Of a DNA stretch of 64,000 nucleotides, positions 25,326 through 33,720 are shown in pieces. The position numbers and the translations under genes were made by a program. The stretch's first letter is position 1. Every line of letters starts with the position of its first letter. Origin of the DNA: an uncultured Draconibacterium sp. (GTDB taxonomy: Bacteria > Bacteroidota > Bacteroidia > Bacteroidales > Prolixibacteraceae); assembly GCF_963677155.1 (NCBI RefSeq), contig NZ_OY781884.1, positions 4,832,501 to 4,896,500 on the forward strand. Direction: 5' to 3'. The notes beneath the pieces are model-generated. The model ran no database searches. It was not told where the DNA came from and worked only from the letters and a program-made list of their open reading frames with translations.

Positions 25326-26357
25326 TTGAAAAACACTAACATAGAGATTATTACATCGATTAAGGCATTGCTCACTACTTCGAAAAAGAAGTTGGTAATT
25401 ATTCCGCATGAAAATCCGGACGGCGATGCTATTGGCTCTGCACTTGGACTTGGGCAGGTACTTACCGATTTTGGACATGAGGTAAAAGTACTTTCTGCAA
25501 ACAACTATCCTGTATTTTTGAAATGGTTTTCTTCCGATGTTCCGGTAATCATTTACGATAAAGACAAAAAGAACGCTAAAAGCTGGTTGAAACAGGCCGA
25601 TGCAATGATCTGTGTGGATTTTAATGAAGCCTCGCGCGCCGGAAAACTTGAAAAGAAAATTCTCGAATTTGAGCATAAAAAGGTATTGATTGATCATCAT
25701 CCGTACCCAACACCGTTTTGCGATTTTATGGTTTCCGAAACTTCGTACAGTTCTACTGCCGAATTGGTTTTTGATGTGCTTGAAGCTACAGGTTTAAACG
25801 CAAATTTGTCGGAAAAAGCAGCAGAAGCATTGTATACCGGCATTCTAACTGATACAGGAGGCTTTAGTCACAACATCTCGAAGAACACTTTTAAAGTGGT
25901 TTCTGGGTTGTTAAAGTACGAGATAAACACCGATAAAATTCAGTCTTCGGTATTTCATAATTATTCGGCCGATCGAATGAAATTACTGGGTTATTGTCTG
26001 AATGAGAAAATGCAGGTTTTTCCAGAATACCGAGCTGCGGTGATAAGTATTAGTAAAGAAGAATTGAAACAGTTTAATTTTCAGCCCGGCGATACCGAAG
26101 GGTTTGTAAATTACCCGCTTTCGATAAAAAATATAGTGTTTAGTGCCCTGTTTATCGAAAAAGATGATTATGTAAAAGCCTCCTTTCGCTCAAAAGGAAA
26201 TTTTCCAGCCAACGTATTTTCATCGAGGCATTTTAATGGTGGCGGGCATTTAAACGCAGCCGGAGGAGAGTCGGAACTAAATTTTGAAGAAACTTTATTA
26301 AAGTTCACGCAACTTTTACCTGAATATCAGCATCAGTTGTTAAAAACAACTATTTAA
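25326..26357 (+). CDS. nrnA: DHH-family oligoribonuclease / pAp phosphatase (NrnA-like)
   Basis: 343 residues. Degrades 2-5 nt RNAs and pAp in bacteria lacking Orn. DHH motifs in order: 'IPHENPDGDAIGSALGL' (motif I), 'MICVDFNE' (II), 'VLIDHHPYPT' (III, the DHH), 'TGILTDTGGFSH' (IV), and the C-terminal DHHA1 'FNGGGHLNAAGG' that grips the substrate. No ATG fits; TTG codons at 25317 and 25326 are both possible and I favour 25326 for its distance to the promoter box. Only 3 bases separate it from the next gene. Confidence 0.88.
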   Translation: MKNTNIEIITSIKALLTTSKKKLVIIPHENPDGDAIGSALGLGQVLTDFGHEVKVLSANNYPVFLKWFSSDVPVIIYDKDKKNAKSWLKQADAMICVDFNEASRAGKLEKKILEFEHKKVLIDHHPYPTPFCDFMVSETSYSSTAELVFDVLEATGLNANLSEKAAEALYTGILTDTGGFSHNISKNTFKVVSGLLKYEINTDKIQSSVFHNYSADRMKLLGYCLNEKMQVFPEYRAAVISISKEELKQFNFQPGDTEGFVNYPLSIKNIVFSALFIEKDDYVKASFRSKGNFPANVFSSRHFNGGGHLNAAGGESELNFEETLLKFTQLLPEYQHQLLKTTI

Positions 26358-26360
26358 AAA

Positions 26361-26870
26361 ATGTTAAAAATGAAAATGAAATTAGTTACAAGGTTTTTAT
26401 TGGCGATTATTATCGGAGTTGCAGTAGCGTCGTGTATTGACGAGGGAGAACCATATATTCCGCCAACAAAAGCTGAAGAGGACGCTTTGTTAAAAGTGTA
26501 TCTTGATACCTTAACCAACAGGGGACTGGATATTGATACAACCGCGATGGGAGTATACTATATTACTGATTCGATAGGAAATGGTACTTTCCCACACGAT
26601 GGAGATACCTGTGTAGTAAAATACTCTGGTAGGTTTATCGATGGTAGCATATTTGAATCGACCGGGAATAGTACCTGGGAGTATGTATTAGGTGCCGAAA
26701 AATTGATTGACGGATGGAATGACGCAACACGCTTTATTGATGAAGAAGGTTCTGCATTTTTAATTATTCCTTCAGAATTAGGATATGGAGAAAAGGGGGC
26801 CGGAAATATTCCACCAAATACTACGACAGTTTTTTGGATAGAAATGGTAAAAATCAAACCACATAATTAA
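26361..26870 (+). CDS. FKBP-type peptidyl-prolyl isomerase lipoprotein (copy 1)
   Basis: 169 residues. Signal peptide with lipobox 'VASC' (Cys24) sends it to the periplasm or outer membrane. The FKBP domain runs about 65-165: 'DTCVVKYSGRFIDGSIFESTGN', 'LIDGWNDATRFIDEEGSAFLIIPSELGYGEKGAGNIPPNTTTVFWIEMVKI'. It keeps the GYG and IPPN turns of active FKBPs. Such lipoproteins are abundant in Bacteroidota, often in pairs as here, and assist folding of exported proteins; gliding-associated GldI is a relative, but no gliding genes are nearby. Confidence 0.85.
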   Translation: MLKMKMKLVTRFLLAIIIGVAVASCIDEGEPYIPPTKAEEDALLKVYLDTLTNRGLDIDTTAMGVYYITDSIGNGTFPHDGDTCVVKYSGRFIDGSIFESTGNSTWEYVLGAEKLIDGWNDATRFIDEEGSAFLIIPSELGYGEKGAGNIPPNTTTVFWIEMVKIKPHN

Positions 26871-26933
26871 ATTTGTAGCAAATTATAACTGGAACGACAC
26901 TGTTTTAAACAATAGAAAATAATTAAAGATCAG

Positions 26934-27479
26934 ATGAAGAAAACATTTTCATATATTTTATTGATGTTAGGGGCTGTGGCTTTTTTTGCCTGCAACGACG
27001 GGATTGATTACAAAAAAATGAGGGATAACGAATTGGCGTTACTGAATGAATACATGGAAATTGCCCACCCCGGAGCAGAGGCAACACCATCTGGCCTTTA
27101 TTATTTTAACGAGCCGGGTACCGGAGAAGGTGATACTATAAAAGCTGGAGACAAAGTGCGGTTGTTTTATGCTACTTGGACCCTGGATAGAAAAGACGAA
27201 AAGATTGATAGTACTTTGGTCGATGAATCAAATGGTTATCTTGATGGACACAGGTTTGAACCTTACGAGGTTACTGTTGGTGCCGGAGGATCAATTCAGG
27301 GGCTTGAAGAAGGCTTGCTTTATATGCAGCCCGGTACGCGTTCAAGATTGGTAATTAACTCCGAGTTAGCCTATGGTCAGAGAGGTTCTGGATATGCTAT
27401 TGGAGCTTTTAAAACGGTATTAATGGAGGTAGAAGTACATAAGGTTATTCCTCTTGAAACTTCTTCCGACGAAGAATAA
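26934..27479 (+). CDS. FKBP-type peptidyl-prolyl isomerase lipoprotein (copy 2)
   Basis: 181 residues. Lipobox 'FFAC' puts the lipidated Cys at residue 20. FKBP domain about 70-175: 'GDKVRLFYATWTLDRKDEKIDSTLVDESNGYLDGHRFEPYEVTVGAGGSIQGLEEGLLYMQPGTRSRLVINSELAYGQRG'. The first loop is longer and the IPP turn is replaced by 'YAIGAFKTV', so catalysis may be weaker than in copy 1. Tandem paralogue of the preceding gene (63-base gap). Confidence 0.85.
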   Translation: MKKTFSYILLMLGAVAFFACNDGIDYKKMRDNELALLNEYMEIAHPGAEATPSGLYYFNEPGTGEGDTIKAGDKVRLFYATWTLDRKDEKIDSTLVDESNGYLDGHRFEPYEVTVGAGGSIQGLEEGLLYMQPGTRSRLVINSELAYGQRGSGYAIGAFKTVLMEVEVHKVIPLETSSDEE

Positions 27480-27499
27480 TTCTTTGTTCTTTGTTTGCT

Positions 27500-28567
27500 A
27501 TGAACAGAGCACAATTATTAAAAAAATTACTGCCTGGTTTTATTCCTCTGTTTGTTTTCATCGCTGCTGATGAAATATGGGGGACTAAAATCGGGCTTTT
27601 TGTTGCAATAGCAGTAGGTGTTGCCGAAATGGCCTATGTTGCTGTTAAAGAAAAGCGCTTTGAAAAGTTTGTGCTTTTCGACACTTTGCTGCTGGTGGTT
27701 CTGGGTGGTGTTTCTATTCTGCTCGACAACGATATCTTCTTCAAACTGAAACCCGGACTGATCGAATTGATATTGGTGGCAGTTCTTGCTATTTCAGCAT
27801 TCTCTGAAGTAAATATTATTGGAATGATGGGGCAGCGATACATGAAAGATGTTGAGTTTAGCACTGCCCAAATGCAGCAAATGCGGCAGAGTATGAAGAG
27901 CCTGTTCTTTATCTTTTTGATTCATACAATTTTTGTTTTTTATTCGGCCTTTTTTATGAGCAAAGAAGCCTGGGCTTTTATCAGTGGCGGATTGTTCTAC
28001 ATTATTTTTGGTGTTTATTTTTTGTTCGAGTTCCTTCGTCAGAAAAAGAAACAAAAGACGCTTGTAAACGAAGAGTGGGTGCCGCTGGTTGATGAACAGG
28101 GAAAAGTTACCGGTCAGGCGCCACGCAGTCAGGTACACAACGGGAGTAAATTATTACATCCGGTGGTACACTTGCATGTGCTGAATAAGAACGGAAGCAT
28201 ACTTATTCAAAAACGCCCTGCCAACAAGCTTATTCAACCCGGGAAATGGGATACGGCTGTCGGTGGTCATATTTCGGCAGGTGAGACCTTAGAGCAGGCG
28301 CTGAAGAAAGAAGTTTTTGAGGAAATTGGGTTAAAAGAATTTTCGGCAAAACTTCAAAAGGTTTACAAATGGGAGTCGGAGGTGGAAGCTGAATTGATTT
28401 ACCTGTTTACGACCTACGATTATAAAGGTTTTGGCATCCAGTCAGACGAAGTGGAAGAACTTCGCTTCTGGACAAAAAAGCAGGTGGCGAAAAATTTGGG
28501 TAAGGCTATTTTTACACCGAATTTTGAGGTGGAGTTTCGATTACTCCAGGAACTCAAACTTATCTGA
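27500..28567 (+). CDS. Integral membrane protein fused to a Nudix hydrolase domain
   Basis: 355 residues. Residues 1-180 hold five or six membrane helices resembling the IspZ/YciB septation family ('LPGFIPLFVFIAADEIWGTKIGLFVAIAVGVAEM', 'DTLLLVVLGGVSILLDND'). Residues 192-350 are a cytosolic Nudix domain related to isopentenyl-diphosphate isomerase-like Nudix enzymes: 'EEWVPLVDEQGKVTGQAPRS', and a Nudix box at 256-278 (G-x5-E-x7-K-E-x2-E-E-x-G-L) with Lys270 in place of the usual Arg. Metal-binding Glu residues are kept. The start is the ATG at 27500. Substrate unknown; the fusion suggests a membrane-borne diphosphate. Confidence 0.8.
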   Translation: MNRAQLLKKLLPGFIPLFVFIAADEIWGTKIGLFVAIAVGVAEMAYVAVKEKRFEKFVLFDTLLLVVLGGVSILLDNDIFFKLKPGLIELILVAVLAISAFSEVNIIGMMGQRYMKDVEFSTAQMQQMRQSMKSLFFIFLIHTIFVFYSAFFMSKEAWAFISGGLFYIIFGVYFLFEFLRQKKKQKTLVNEEWVPLVDEQGKVTGQAPRSQVHNGSKLLHPVVHLHVLNKNGSILIQKRPANKLIQPGKWDTAVGGHISAGETLEQALKKEVFEEIGLKEFSAKLQKVYKWESEVEAELIYLFTTYDYKGFGIQSDEVEELRFWTKKQVAKNLGKAIFTPNFEVEFRLLQELKLI

Positions 28568-28577
28568 AAACTATAAA

Positions 28578-29279
28578 TTACCCCAGCAGGAAAATTACCG
28601 GTTGTTTGTGTAAATCGGGAACTCCCGCTTTTTTCCAATCCTGAACAGATTTGGTTTGGATGAATTCATTTTCGCCGGTAATATTGGCAGCTACACAAAA
28701 TAACGTAGATGGCGAGCAGGCTTTTAAAACGTCGCTCATCAATTGGTTGTTTCGGTATGGTGTTTCGATAAAAATTTGCGTTTGCCGGCTGCTTCTGATT
28801 GTTTTTTCCAGGTTTTGTAGCTCTTTTATCCGCTCCTGTGGTTTAACCGGCAAATACCCTTTAAATGCAAAATTTTGCCCGTTCATGCCGGAGGCCATCA
28901 GTGCCAAAAGAATCGACGAAGGCCCTACAACTGGTACTACTTTTATGCCTTTTTGATGAGCGATTTTTACCACATCAGCCCCCGGATCGGCAACACCCGG
29001 GCAACCGGCTTCGGAAAGTACAGCTACATCATGTCCATCGTTAACGGGCATTAAAAAGCGCGGCAAATCAGCAGCATTGGTACGTTTGTTAATTTCGTAA
29101 AAGGTACACTCGTCAATATTTATCTCGCGGTTTACCTGTTTCATAAACCGACGTGCCGTGCGTATATTTTCTACAATAAAATATTTGGTGGTGGTTAAAA
29201 TTGGTTCTACCCGGGCAGGTAAAACTGTTTGCCAGTCGCCATCGGCCAAAACGTTCGGTACGAGATAAAGTGTTGCCAT
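28578..29279 (-). CDS. RsmI-like SAM-dependent (tetrapyrrole-methylase fold) methyltransferase
   Basis: 233 residues. 'LSEAGCPGVADPGADVVKIAHQKGIKVVPVVGPSSILLALMASGMNGQNFAFKGYLP' is the RsmI/YraL core; RsmI 2'-O-methylates 16S rRNA C1402. The N-terminus ('ATLYLVPNVLADGDWQTVLP') and overall length match a shorter Bacteroidota paralogue that coexists with true RsmI, so the target may differ; hence no gene symbol. Divergent from the PhnP-like gene with interleaved promoters. Confidence 0.8.
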   Translation of the reverse strand: MATLYLVPNVLADGDWQTVLPARVEPILTTTKYFIVENIRTARRFMKQVNREINIDECTFYEINKRTNAADLPRFLMPVNDGHDVAVLSEAGCPGVADPGADVVKIAHQKGIKVVPVVGPSSILLALMASGMNGQNFAFKGYLPVKPQERIKELQNLEKTIRSSRQTQIFIETPYRNNQLMSDVLKACSPSTLFCVAANITGENEFIQTKSVQDWKKAGVPDLHKQPVIFLLG

Positions 29280-29296
29280 TCGTTAAAAGATTTTTG

Positions 29297-29304
29297 CAAA
29301 AGTA
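29297..29304 (-). promoter_or_regulatory. -7 box of the RsmI-like gene
   Basis: TACTTTTG on the minus strand, 17 bases before the ATG at 29279. Confidence 0.5.
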
Positions 29305-29314
29305 ATGAATATAC

Positions 29315-29343
29315 TTGTTAAAGAATTGCTTTTATTAATTTTG
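29315..29343 (+). promoter_or_regulatory. Promoter of the PhnP-like gene, implying a leaderless mRNA
   Basis: TTG (29315-29317), 18-base spacer and TAATTTTG (29336-29343). The ATG at 29350 is only six bases past the box, about where transcription should begin. Confidence 0.55.
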
Positions 29344-29349
29344 CCGCAA

Positions 29350-30132
29350 ATGGAAAATCCTTTAATAAAAATAAAAGCAACCTTGCTCGGAACGGGCACC
29401 TCGCAGGGAGTGCCGGTTGTAGCCTGCGACTGCGACGTTTGTACTTCAACAAATAAAAAGGATAAACGGCTGCGATCATCATTACTGCTGAATATAAACG
29501 ATAAAAATTTTGTGATTGACGCGGGGCCTGATTTTCGCCAGCAGATGTTACGCGAAAAGGTAAAAACTCTCCGGGCTATTTTACTTACACACGAACATGT
29601 CGATCATATTTTTGGATTGGATGACATCCGTTCATACAACTGGGTGCAGAAAAACCACATGGAAATTTATGCCGAAGAACGGGTACAAAAAGCGATCAAA
29701 CGCATTTTTAATTATGTGTTTGCCACGTTTAAATATCCGGGTGTTCCGAAGATGGAATTGCGTACTGTTGATGATGTTTCGTTCGCTGTTGATGGTGTTG
29801 AGTTTGTGCCAATTCGTTGCTGGCATCATAAATTGCCGGTTTATGGCTATCGGGTAGGCGATTTAACCTACATAACCGACACTAATTTTATTGAAGATAG
29901 TGAGTTGGTAAAGGTTGAGGGAACAAAAATTCTGATTATAAATTGCCTGCGAAAAGAAAAGCACTTGTCACATTTTAACCTGGCAGAAGTGCTGGAAATT
30001 GTTGACCGGATTAAACCGGAACAAACCTATCTTACGCACATTAGCCATGCTTTGGGTAAATACGACGATGTGATGAAGGAGCTGCCGGAGAATGTATATC
30101 TGGCGTATGACGGGTTGAAATTGGAACTTTAA
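29350..30132 (+). CDS. PhnP-like metallo-beta-lactamase-fold phosphodiesterase
   Basis: 260 residues. 'ATLLGTGTSQGVPVVACDCDVCTS' opens with the GTGTSxGVP loop and Cys residues of the PhnP subgroup; 'LLTHEHVDHIFGLDDIR' gives the HxHxDH metal site; 'RCWHHKLPVYGYRVGDLTYITDTNFIED' carries the distal His and Asp; 'THISHALGKYDDV' the last His. PhnP cleaves phosphoribosyl cyclic phosphate in phosphonate breakdown, but no phn genes are near, so the substrate here is open. ATG at 29350 is chosen over 29305 because the promoter box lies between them. Ends 4 bases inside the convergent HAD gene. Confidence 0.85.
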   Translation: MENPLIKIKATLLGTGTSQGVPVVACDCDVCTSTNKKDKRLRSSLLLNINDKNFVIDAGPDFRQQMLREKVKTLRAILLTHEHVDHIFGLDDIRSYNWVQKNHMEIYAEERVQKAIKRIFNYVFATFKYPGVPKMELRTVDDVSFAVDGVEFVPIRCWHHKLPVYGYRVGDLTYITDTNFIEDSELVKVEGTKILIINCLRKEKHLSHFNLAEVLEIVDRIKPEQTYLTHISHALGKYDDVMKELPENVYLAYDGLKLEL

Positions 30133-30749
30133 ATAAACTTCGCGAGCCCGGCAAAATTGTCGATTTTATTAGTCAAATTCAAGTCGGTATATTTTTCCAA
30201 ACGATCATAAATAACGGTGTCGATTCCAAGTTCTTCTCCGGCCTTAATTTCTGAATTAATATCATCGCCAACAATCAAAACATCTTCTTTTGGTAATTGG
30301 TATTTATCCAGAAGCCGTTTAAAAATATCCTTTTTGGTGTCGTTTGTTTGTTGGAGGTCGAGAATTACTATTTCTTTAAAATCGTTGTGAATACCCAGGT
30401 TGTCTATCTTGCTGTGTTGTAGTTTGCTAAACCCCGAAGTAACCAGGAACTTCGTTTGCTGAAGTTCTCTCACTAGTTTATAATCAGGGAAATAGTGCAT
30501 CGGATCATCGTAGGTAAGGTTGATGTGCACTTTCAAACAATCTTTCAATAATTGCTCACTAAAGGAAAATGCTCTGGCTACCTTCTGAAACGGAGTTCGC
30601 TGTATTTCCAGTTTCACGGCCTCAAAATTTCCTTTGTATTCGCCGCTTTTTTCAATAACAGCAAAAAGCTTTTCAAATAACTTTTCAGCTATTGAACTTA
30701 CAGGATAAATAGTATTATCAAGATCAAATATCAACACCGATTTACTCAT
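30129..30749 (-). CDS. HAD-superfamily phosphatase
   Basis: 206 residues. Motif I 'FDLDNTIY' (nucleophile Asp near 10), a helical cap (about 15-95), motif II 'LVTSGFS' near 105, motif III Lys in 'QTNDTKKDIF' near 137 and motif IV 'VLIVGDDINSEIKAGEELGIDTV' near 160. This is a complete phosphatase set of the subfamily I kind (pyrimidine 5'-nucleotidase or phosphoglycolate phosphatase-like). Substrate unknown. Confidence 0.85.
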   Translation of the reverse strand: MSKSVLIFDLDNTIYPVSSIAEKLFEKLFAVIEKSGEYKGNFEAVKLEIQRTPFQKVARAFSFSEQLLKDCLKVHINLTYDDPMHYFPDYKLVRELQQTKFLVTSGFSKLQHSKIDNLGIHNDFKEIVILDLQQTNDTKKDIFKRLLDKYQLPKEDVLIVGDDINSEIKAGEELGIDTVIYDRLEKYTDLNLTNKIDNFAGLAKFI

Positions 30750-30977
30750 TTTAATTCATTTTCAGGTTGCTGACGAAAACATCGGAATACGTTTCTAAAA
30801 ACAATTATAATAAGTTTATATTGAATTTAGAATGTTGATTAACGAATTATGATTGAAGAACTGGGTAAAACTATTTGTTGATTTCTTTCTTCCGATCGCT
30901 AATCTAAAATCGTTAATCGATATTCATCATTCGTAGAGCTCCTGGTTTATTGAGTTTTATTCTTTAATTCAATTACA

Positions 30978-32156
30978 TCACGTTTTAATACTCTTTGTTC
31001 GTAGCCAGGGTAGTGAAACAGCTGTTGCTGCCACAATATAAATGATTCCTGCCATTAAAAATGCTTTATTTAAACTTACATTGTCAGTAATCCAGCCAAG
31101 TAGCGGTCCGATGCCTGCAAAAGCCATTCGAATAATAAAATTTCTGACCGAAAGCATGGTTGCCCGCACTTCGCTGTCGGTGTACTGGTTAATGTAGTTT
31201 TTGAAGATAGGAGTCGCTAAACCTCGCACCAGGTAAAAGAGAAATAAGAACACAAATCCATAATACGAGATGGAGATTCCTGAAAAGAAATATCCGAACG
31301 ATAATAAAAGTATAACAGCAAAAACCGACCTGCGTTTTCCCAAAAATAATTCAATTTTATAGGCAAAAACCGAAGAAATACCTACACTTAAATTCAGGGC
31401 TGTCCAAAATATGCCGAATAATTCTTCGGGTAAACCTATTGCCACAAAAAATGGCTGAACCAACCATGCAAAGGTGAGTGTGGCGGTTCCGGTAAGCGCC
31501 GAAAGCAATATGGCAACTCTAAGATTTGTGTTCGAAATCAGTGTGTTTTTGATATTCTTAACTAAATTCCTGATGGAATGTACGTGCTCAACCGAATGTA
31601 CTTTGGGTTCGATCAGTGTAAATGCCGCAGGAATTGCCAGTGCAGCCACTCCAAACTGAAAATAGAAAGGTGTTCGCAAACTAAAATAAACCAGTAAGCC
31701 GCTAACCACACCCGCTATGGCCTCTGCAAAATTTCCGGCAGAAGTTATGCGTCCCTCTTCTCTAGTATATTTGTCAGCTTTGTTATCGGCTTTCAGACTA
31801 TCGTAGAGTAAGGCCGAATCTGCCCCCGAAATAAACGATACTCCTATGCCTAGTACAATCTCAGCGGCAACAAAAGCCCAGAATTCATAGGAAAAACTGT
31901 AAATAAGAAACCCAAGGCTTCCTAAAATGCTTCCAAGAATAAGCGTTTTTTTACGTCCCCAAACATCGGCCATCCACCCCGAGGGGATTTCCATAATAAC
32001 CACTGCAACCGAATAAATGGCTTTTAGCACAAATAATTCGTACGATCCCAATCCGTTACTTTTATAAAAAAGCAACATAATGGGCATTACCATATTAAAC
32101 CATTTCGAGATTTTTATCAGGTAAAGGCGCGGTATATTCCTACTAAAATTTGCCAT
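30978..32156 (-). CDS. Major facilitator superfamily transporter
   Basis: 392 residues with about twelve membrane helices. 'SGWMADVWGRKKTLILGSILG' after helix 2 is the MFS signature loop (DxxGRKK), helix 5 holds 'AGVVSGLLVYFSL', and a central charged loop near residues 185-205 divides the halves. The closest pattern I know is the group of MFS proteins annotated as drug or unknown-substrate exporters in Bacteroidota. Monocistronic, with a promoter box 11 bases before the ATG and thus a very short leader. Confidence 0.8.
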   Translation of the reverse strand: MANFSRNIPRLYLIKISKWFNMVMPIMLLFYKSNGLGSYELFVLKAIYSVAVVIMEIPSGWMADVWGRKKTLILGSILGSLGFLIYSFSYEFWAFVAAEIVLGIGVSFISGADSALLYDSLKADNKADKYTREEGRITSAGNFAEAIAGVVSGLLVYFSLRTPFYFQFGVAALAIPAAFTLIEPKVHSVEHVHSIRNLVKNIKNTLISNTNLRVAILLSALTGTATLTFAWLVQPFFVAIGLPEELFGIFWTALNLSVGISSVFAYKIELFLGKRRSVFAVILLLSFGYFFSGISISYYGFVFLFLFYLVRGLATPIFKNYINQYTDSEVRATMLSVRNFIIRMAFAGIGPLLGWITDNVSLNKAFLMAGIIYIVAATAVSLPWLRTKSIKT

Positions 32157-32167
32157 CTGGTCGGGTG

Positions 32168-32175
32168 CAAAAATA
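32168..32175 (-). promoter_or_regulatory. -7 box of the MFS gene
   Basis: TATTTTTG on the minus strand, 11 bases before the ATG; predicts a 5' leader of only a few bases. Confidence 0.45.
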
Positions 32176-32266
32176 GTGTTTACTTTTTACTCCCGGTTAT
32201 TTTGTGTACGTTGTTGTAGTTTTTCAGATTAAATGTAAAATAGCTTTTAAATTGATAGCGGATTTA

Positions 32267-32274
32267 TATTTTTG
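32267..32274 (+). promoter_or_regulatory. -7 box of asnA
   Basis: TATTTTTG, 113 bases before the asnA ATG, leaving a leader of about 105 bases that holds no clear structure. Confidence 0.4.
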
Positions 32275-32387
32275 CTTTCACAGACAGAATGATTTAGAAG
32301 TATTAACAGCACAAGAAATTGTGTAAGGGAGACTGTGCATAAAAATACCTTATATGTTGATTGTATGGTTTTTCAAAAAAATATGAC

Positions 32388-33422
32388 ATGAAACTTACAA
32401 TACCACAAGGCTATCAGTCGGTTTTAAATGTGCCACAAACCGAGCAGGCAATTAAATTAATTAAAGATTTCTTTCAGGAGAACCTCGCAGCAGAATTACG
32501 TTTGCGCAGGGTAACCGCGCCGTTGTTTGTAAAACAGGGAACGGGAATAAACGACGATTTGAATGGAATTGAGCGTCCGGTGTCGTTTCCGATGAAAGAC
32601 CTGAATGAAGAACGGGCAGAAATCGTGCAATCGCTTGCCAAGTGGAAACGTATGGCACTGGCCGACCTGAAAATCGAAGAAGGTTTCGGACTTTACACTG
32701 ATATGAACGCCATCCGCCCAGATGAAGAACTGACAAACATTCACTCACTGTATGTCGATCAGTGGGATTGGGAGCGTGTTATCGCACGCGAACAGCGTAA
32801 TCTTGATTTCTTAAAATCGGTGGTGCGAAAAATATATTCGGCCCTTGTTCGTACTGAGTTTTTGCTATGTGAAGCCTTTCCTGCAATTAAAGCAGAATTA
32901 CCAGAAGAGATTACTTTTATCCATACCGAGGAGTTAGCGGCAAAATATCCGGATTTAACGCCTTTTGAACGCGAAACAAAAGAAGCCAAAAAACACGGCG
33001 CTATTTTCGTTATAGGTATTGGCGGCGAAATGCCAAACGGAGAGATTCATGACGGTAGAGCACCTGACTACGACGACTGGAATACCAAAACAGTAAATGG
33101 TTTTAAAGGGCTGAATGGCGATATTATACTTTGGAATAATGTTCTGAACAGAGCTTTCGAAATTTCATCGATGGGTATTCGTGTTGACAAAGCAGCATTG
33201 CTCGAGCAACTAAAAATACGTAATGCTGAAGAACGTAAAGAAATGCTTTGGCACCAGAAACTGTTGAATGGGGAATTGCCGCTAACCATTGGTGGAGGTA
33301 TCGGGCAATCGCGTTTGTGCATGTACTTTTTGCGTAAGGCTCACATTGGCGAAATCCAGTCGAGCATTTGGCCCGATGCAATGAAAGAACAATGTAAAGC
33401 TGCAGGAATTAATCTGCTTTAA
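32388..33422 (+). CDS. asnA: Aspartate--ammonia ligase (asparagine synthetase A)
   Basis: 344 residues. Makes asparagine from aspartate, ATP and ammonia; class II aminoacyl-tRNA-synthetase-like fold. 'VTAPLFVKQGTGINDDLNGIERPVSFPMKD', 'LYVDQWDWERVI', 'PFERETKEAKKHGAIFVIGIGGEMPNGEIHDGRAPDYDDW' and 'LPLTIGGGIGQSRLCMYFLRKAHIGEIQSSIWP' are the family blocks. The start at 32388 begins with the conserved 'LTIPQGYQSVLN'; an earlier in-frame start nine codons up is not needed. Confidence 0.95.
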   Translation: MKLTIPQGYQSVLNVPQTEQAIKLIKDFFQENLAAELRLRRVTAPLFVKQGTGINDDLNGIERPVSFPMKDLNEERAEIVQSLAKWKRMALADLKIEEGFGLYTDMNAIRPDEELTNIHSLYVDQWDWERVIAREQRNLDFLKSVVRKIYSALVRTEFLLCEAFPAIKAELPEEITFIHTEELAAKYPDLTPFERETKEAKKHGAIFVIGIGGEMPNGEIHDGRAPDYDDWNTKTVNGFKGLNGDIILWNNVLNRAFEISSMGIRVDKAALLEQLKIRNAEERKEMLWHQKLLNGELPLTIGGGIGQSRLCMYFLRKAHIGEIQSSIWPDAMKEQCKAAGINLL

Positions 33423-33486
33423 CAGTATAAAATAACGGTACCGATTCATGAAAATCTATCCAATTTCAATTATTTCATATTTGGTA

Positions 33487-33517
33487 TTTGTTATTTGCGT
33501 TTAGATTTATACTTTTG
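33487..33517 (+). promoter_or_regulatory. Consensus promoter of tRNA-Arg
   Basis: TTTG (33487-33490), exactly 19 bases, TACTTTTG (33510-33517): an exact match to the Bacteroidota housekeeping promoter, 17 bases before the tRNA. Confidence 0.8.
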
Positions 33518-33534
33518 CAGCGCAAAATAAGGCT

Positions 33535-33608
<74 letters not shown>

Positions 33609-33632
33609 CAGGTATTATAACCAGAATTAATT

Positions 33633-33672
33633 AAAGGCGCTTAAAATCAATGATTTAAGTGCCTTTTTGTTT
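33633..33672 (+). terminator. Terminator of tRNA-Arg
   Basis: AAAGGCGCTTAAA / TTTAAGTGCCTTT (one G-U pair) with a short loop, then TTTTTGTTTT: a clear intrinsic terminator about 25 bases after the tRNA. Confidence 0.85.
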
Positions 33673-33720
33673 TGGTGAACTCTTTAAAAAGGCCAACTTT
33701 GGAGGGACTATTTGACATTC

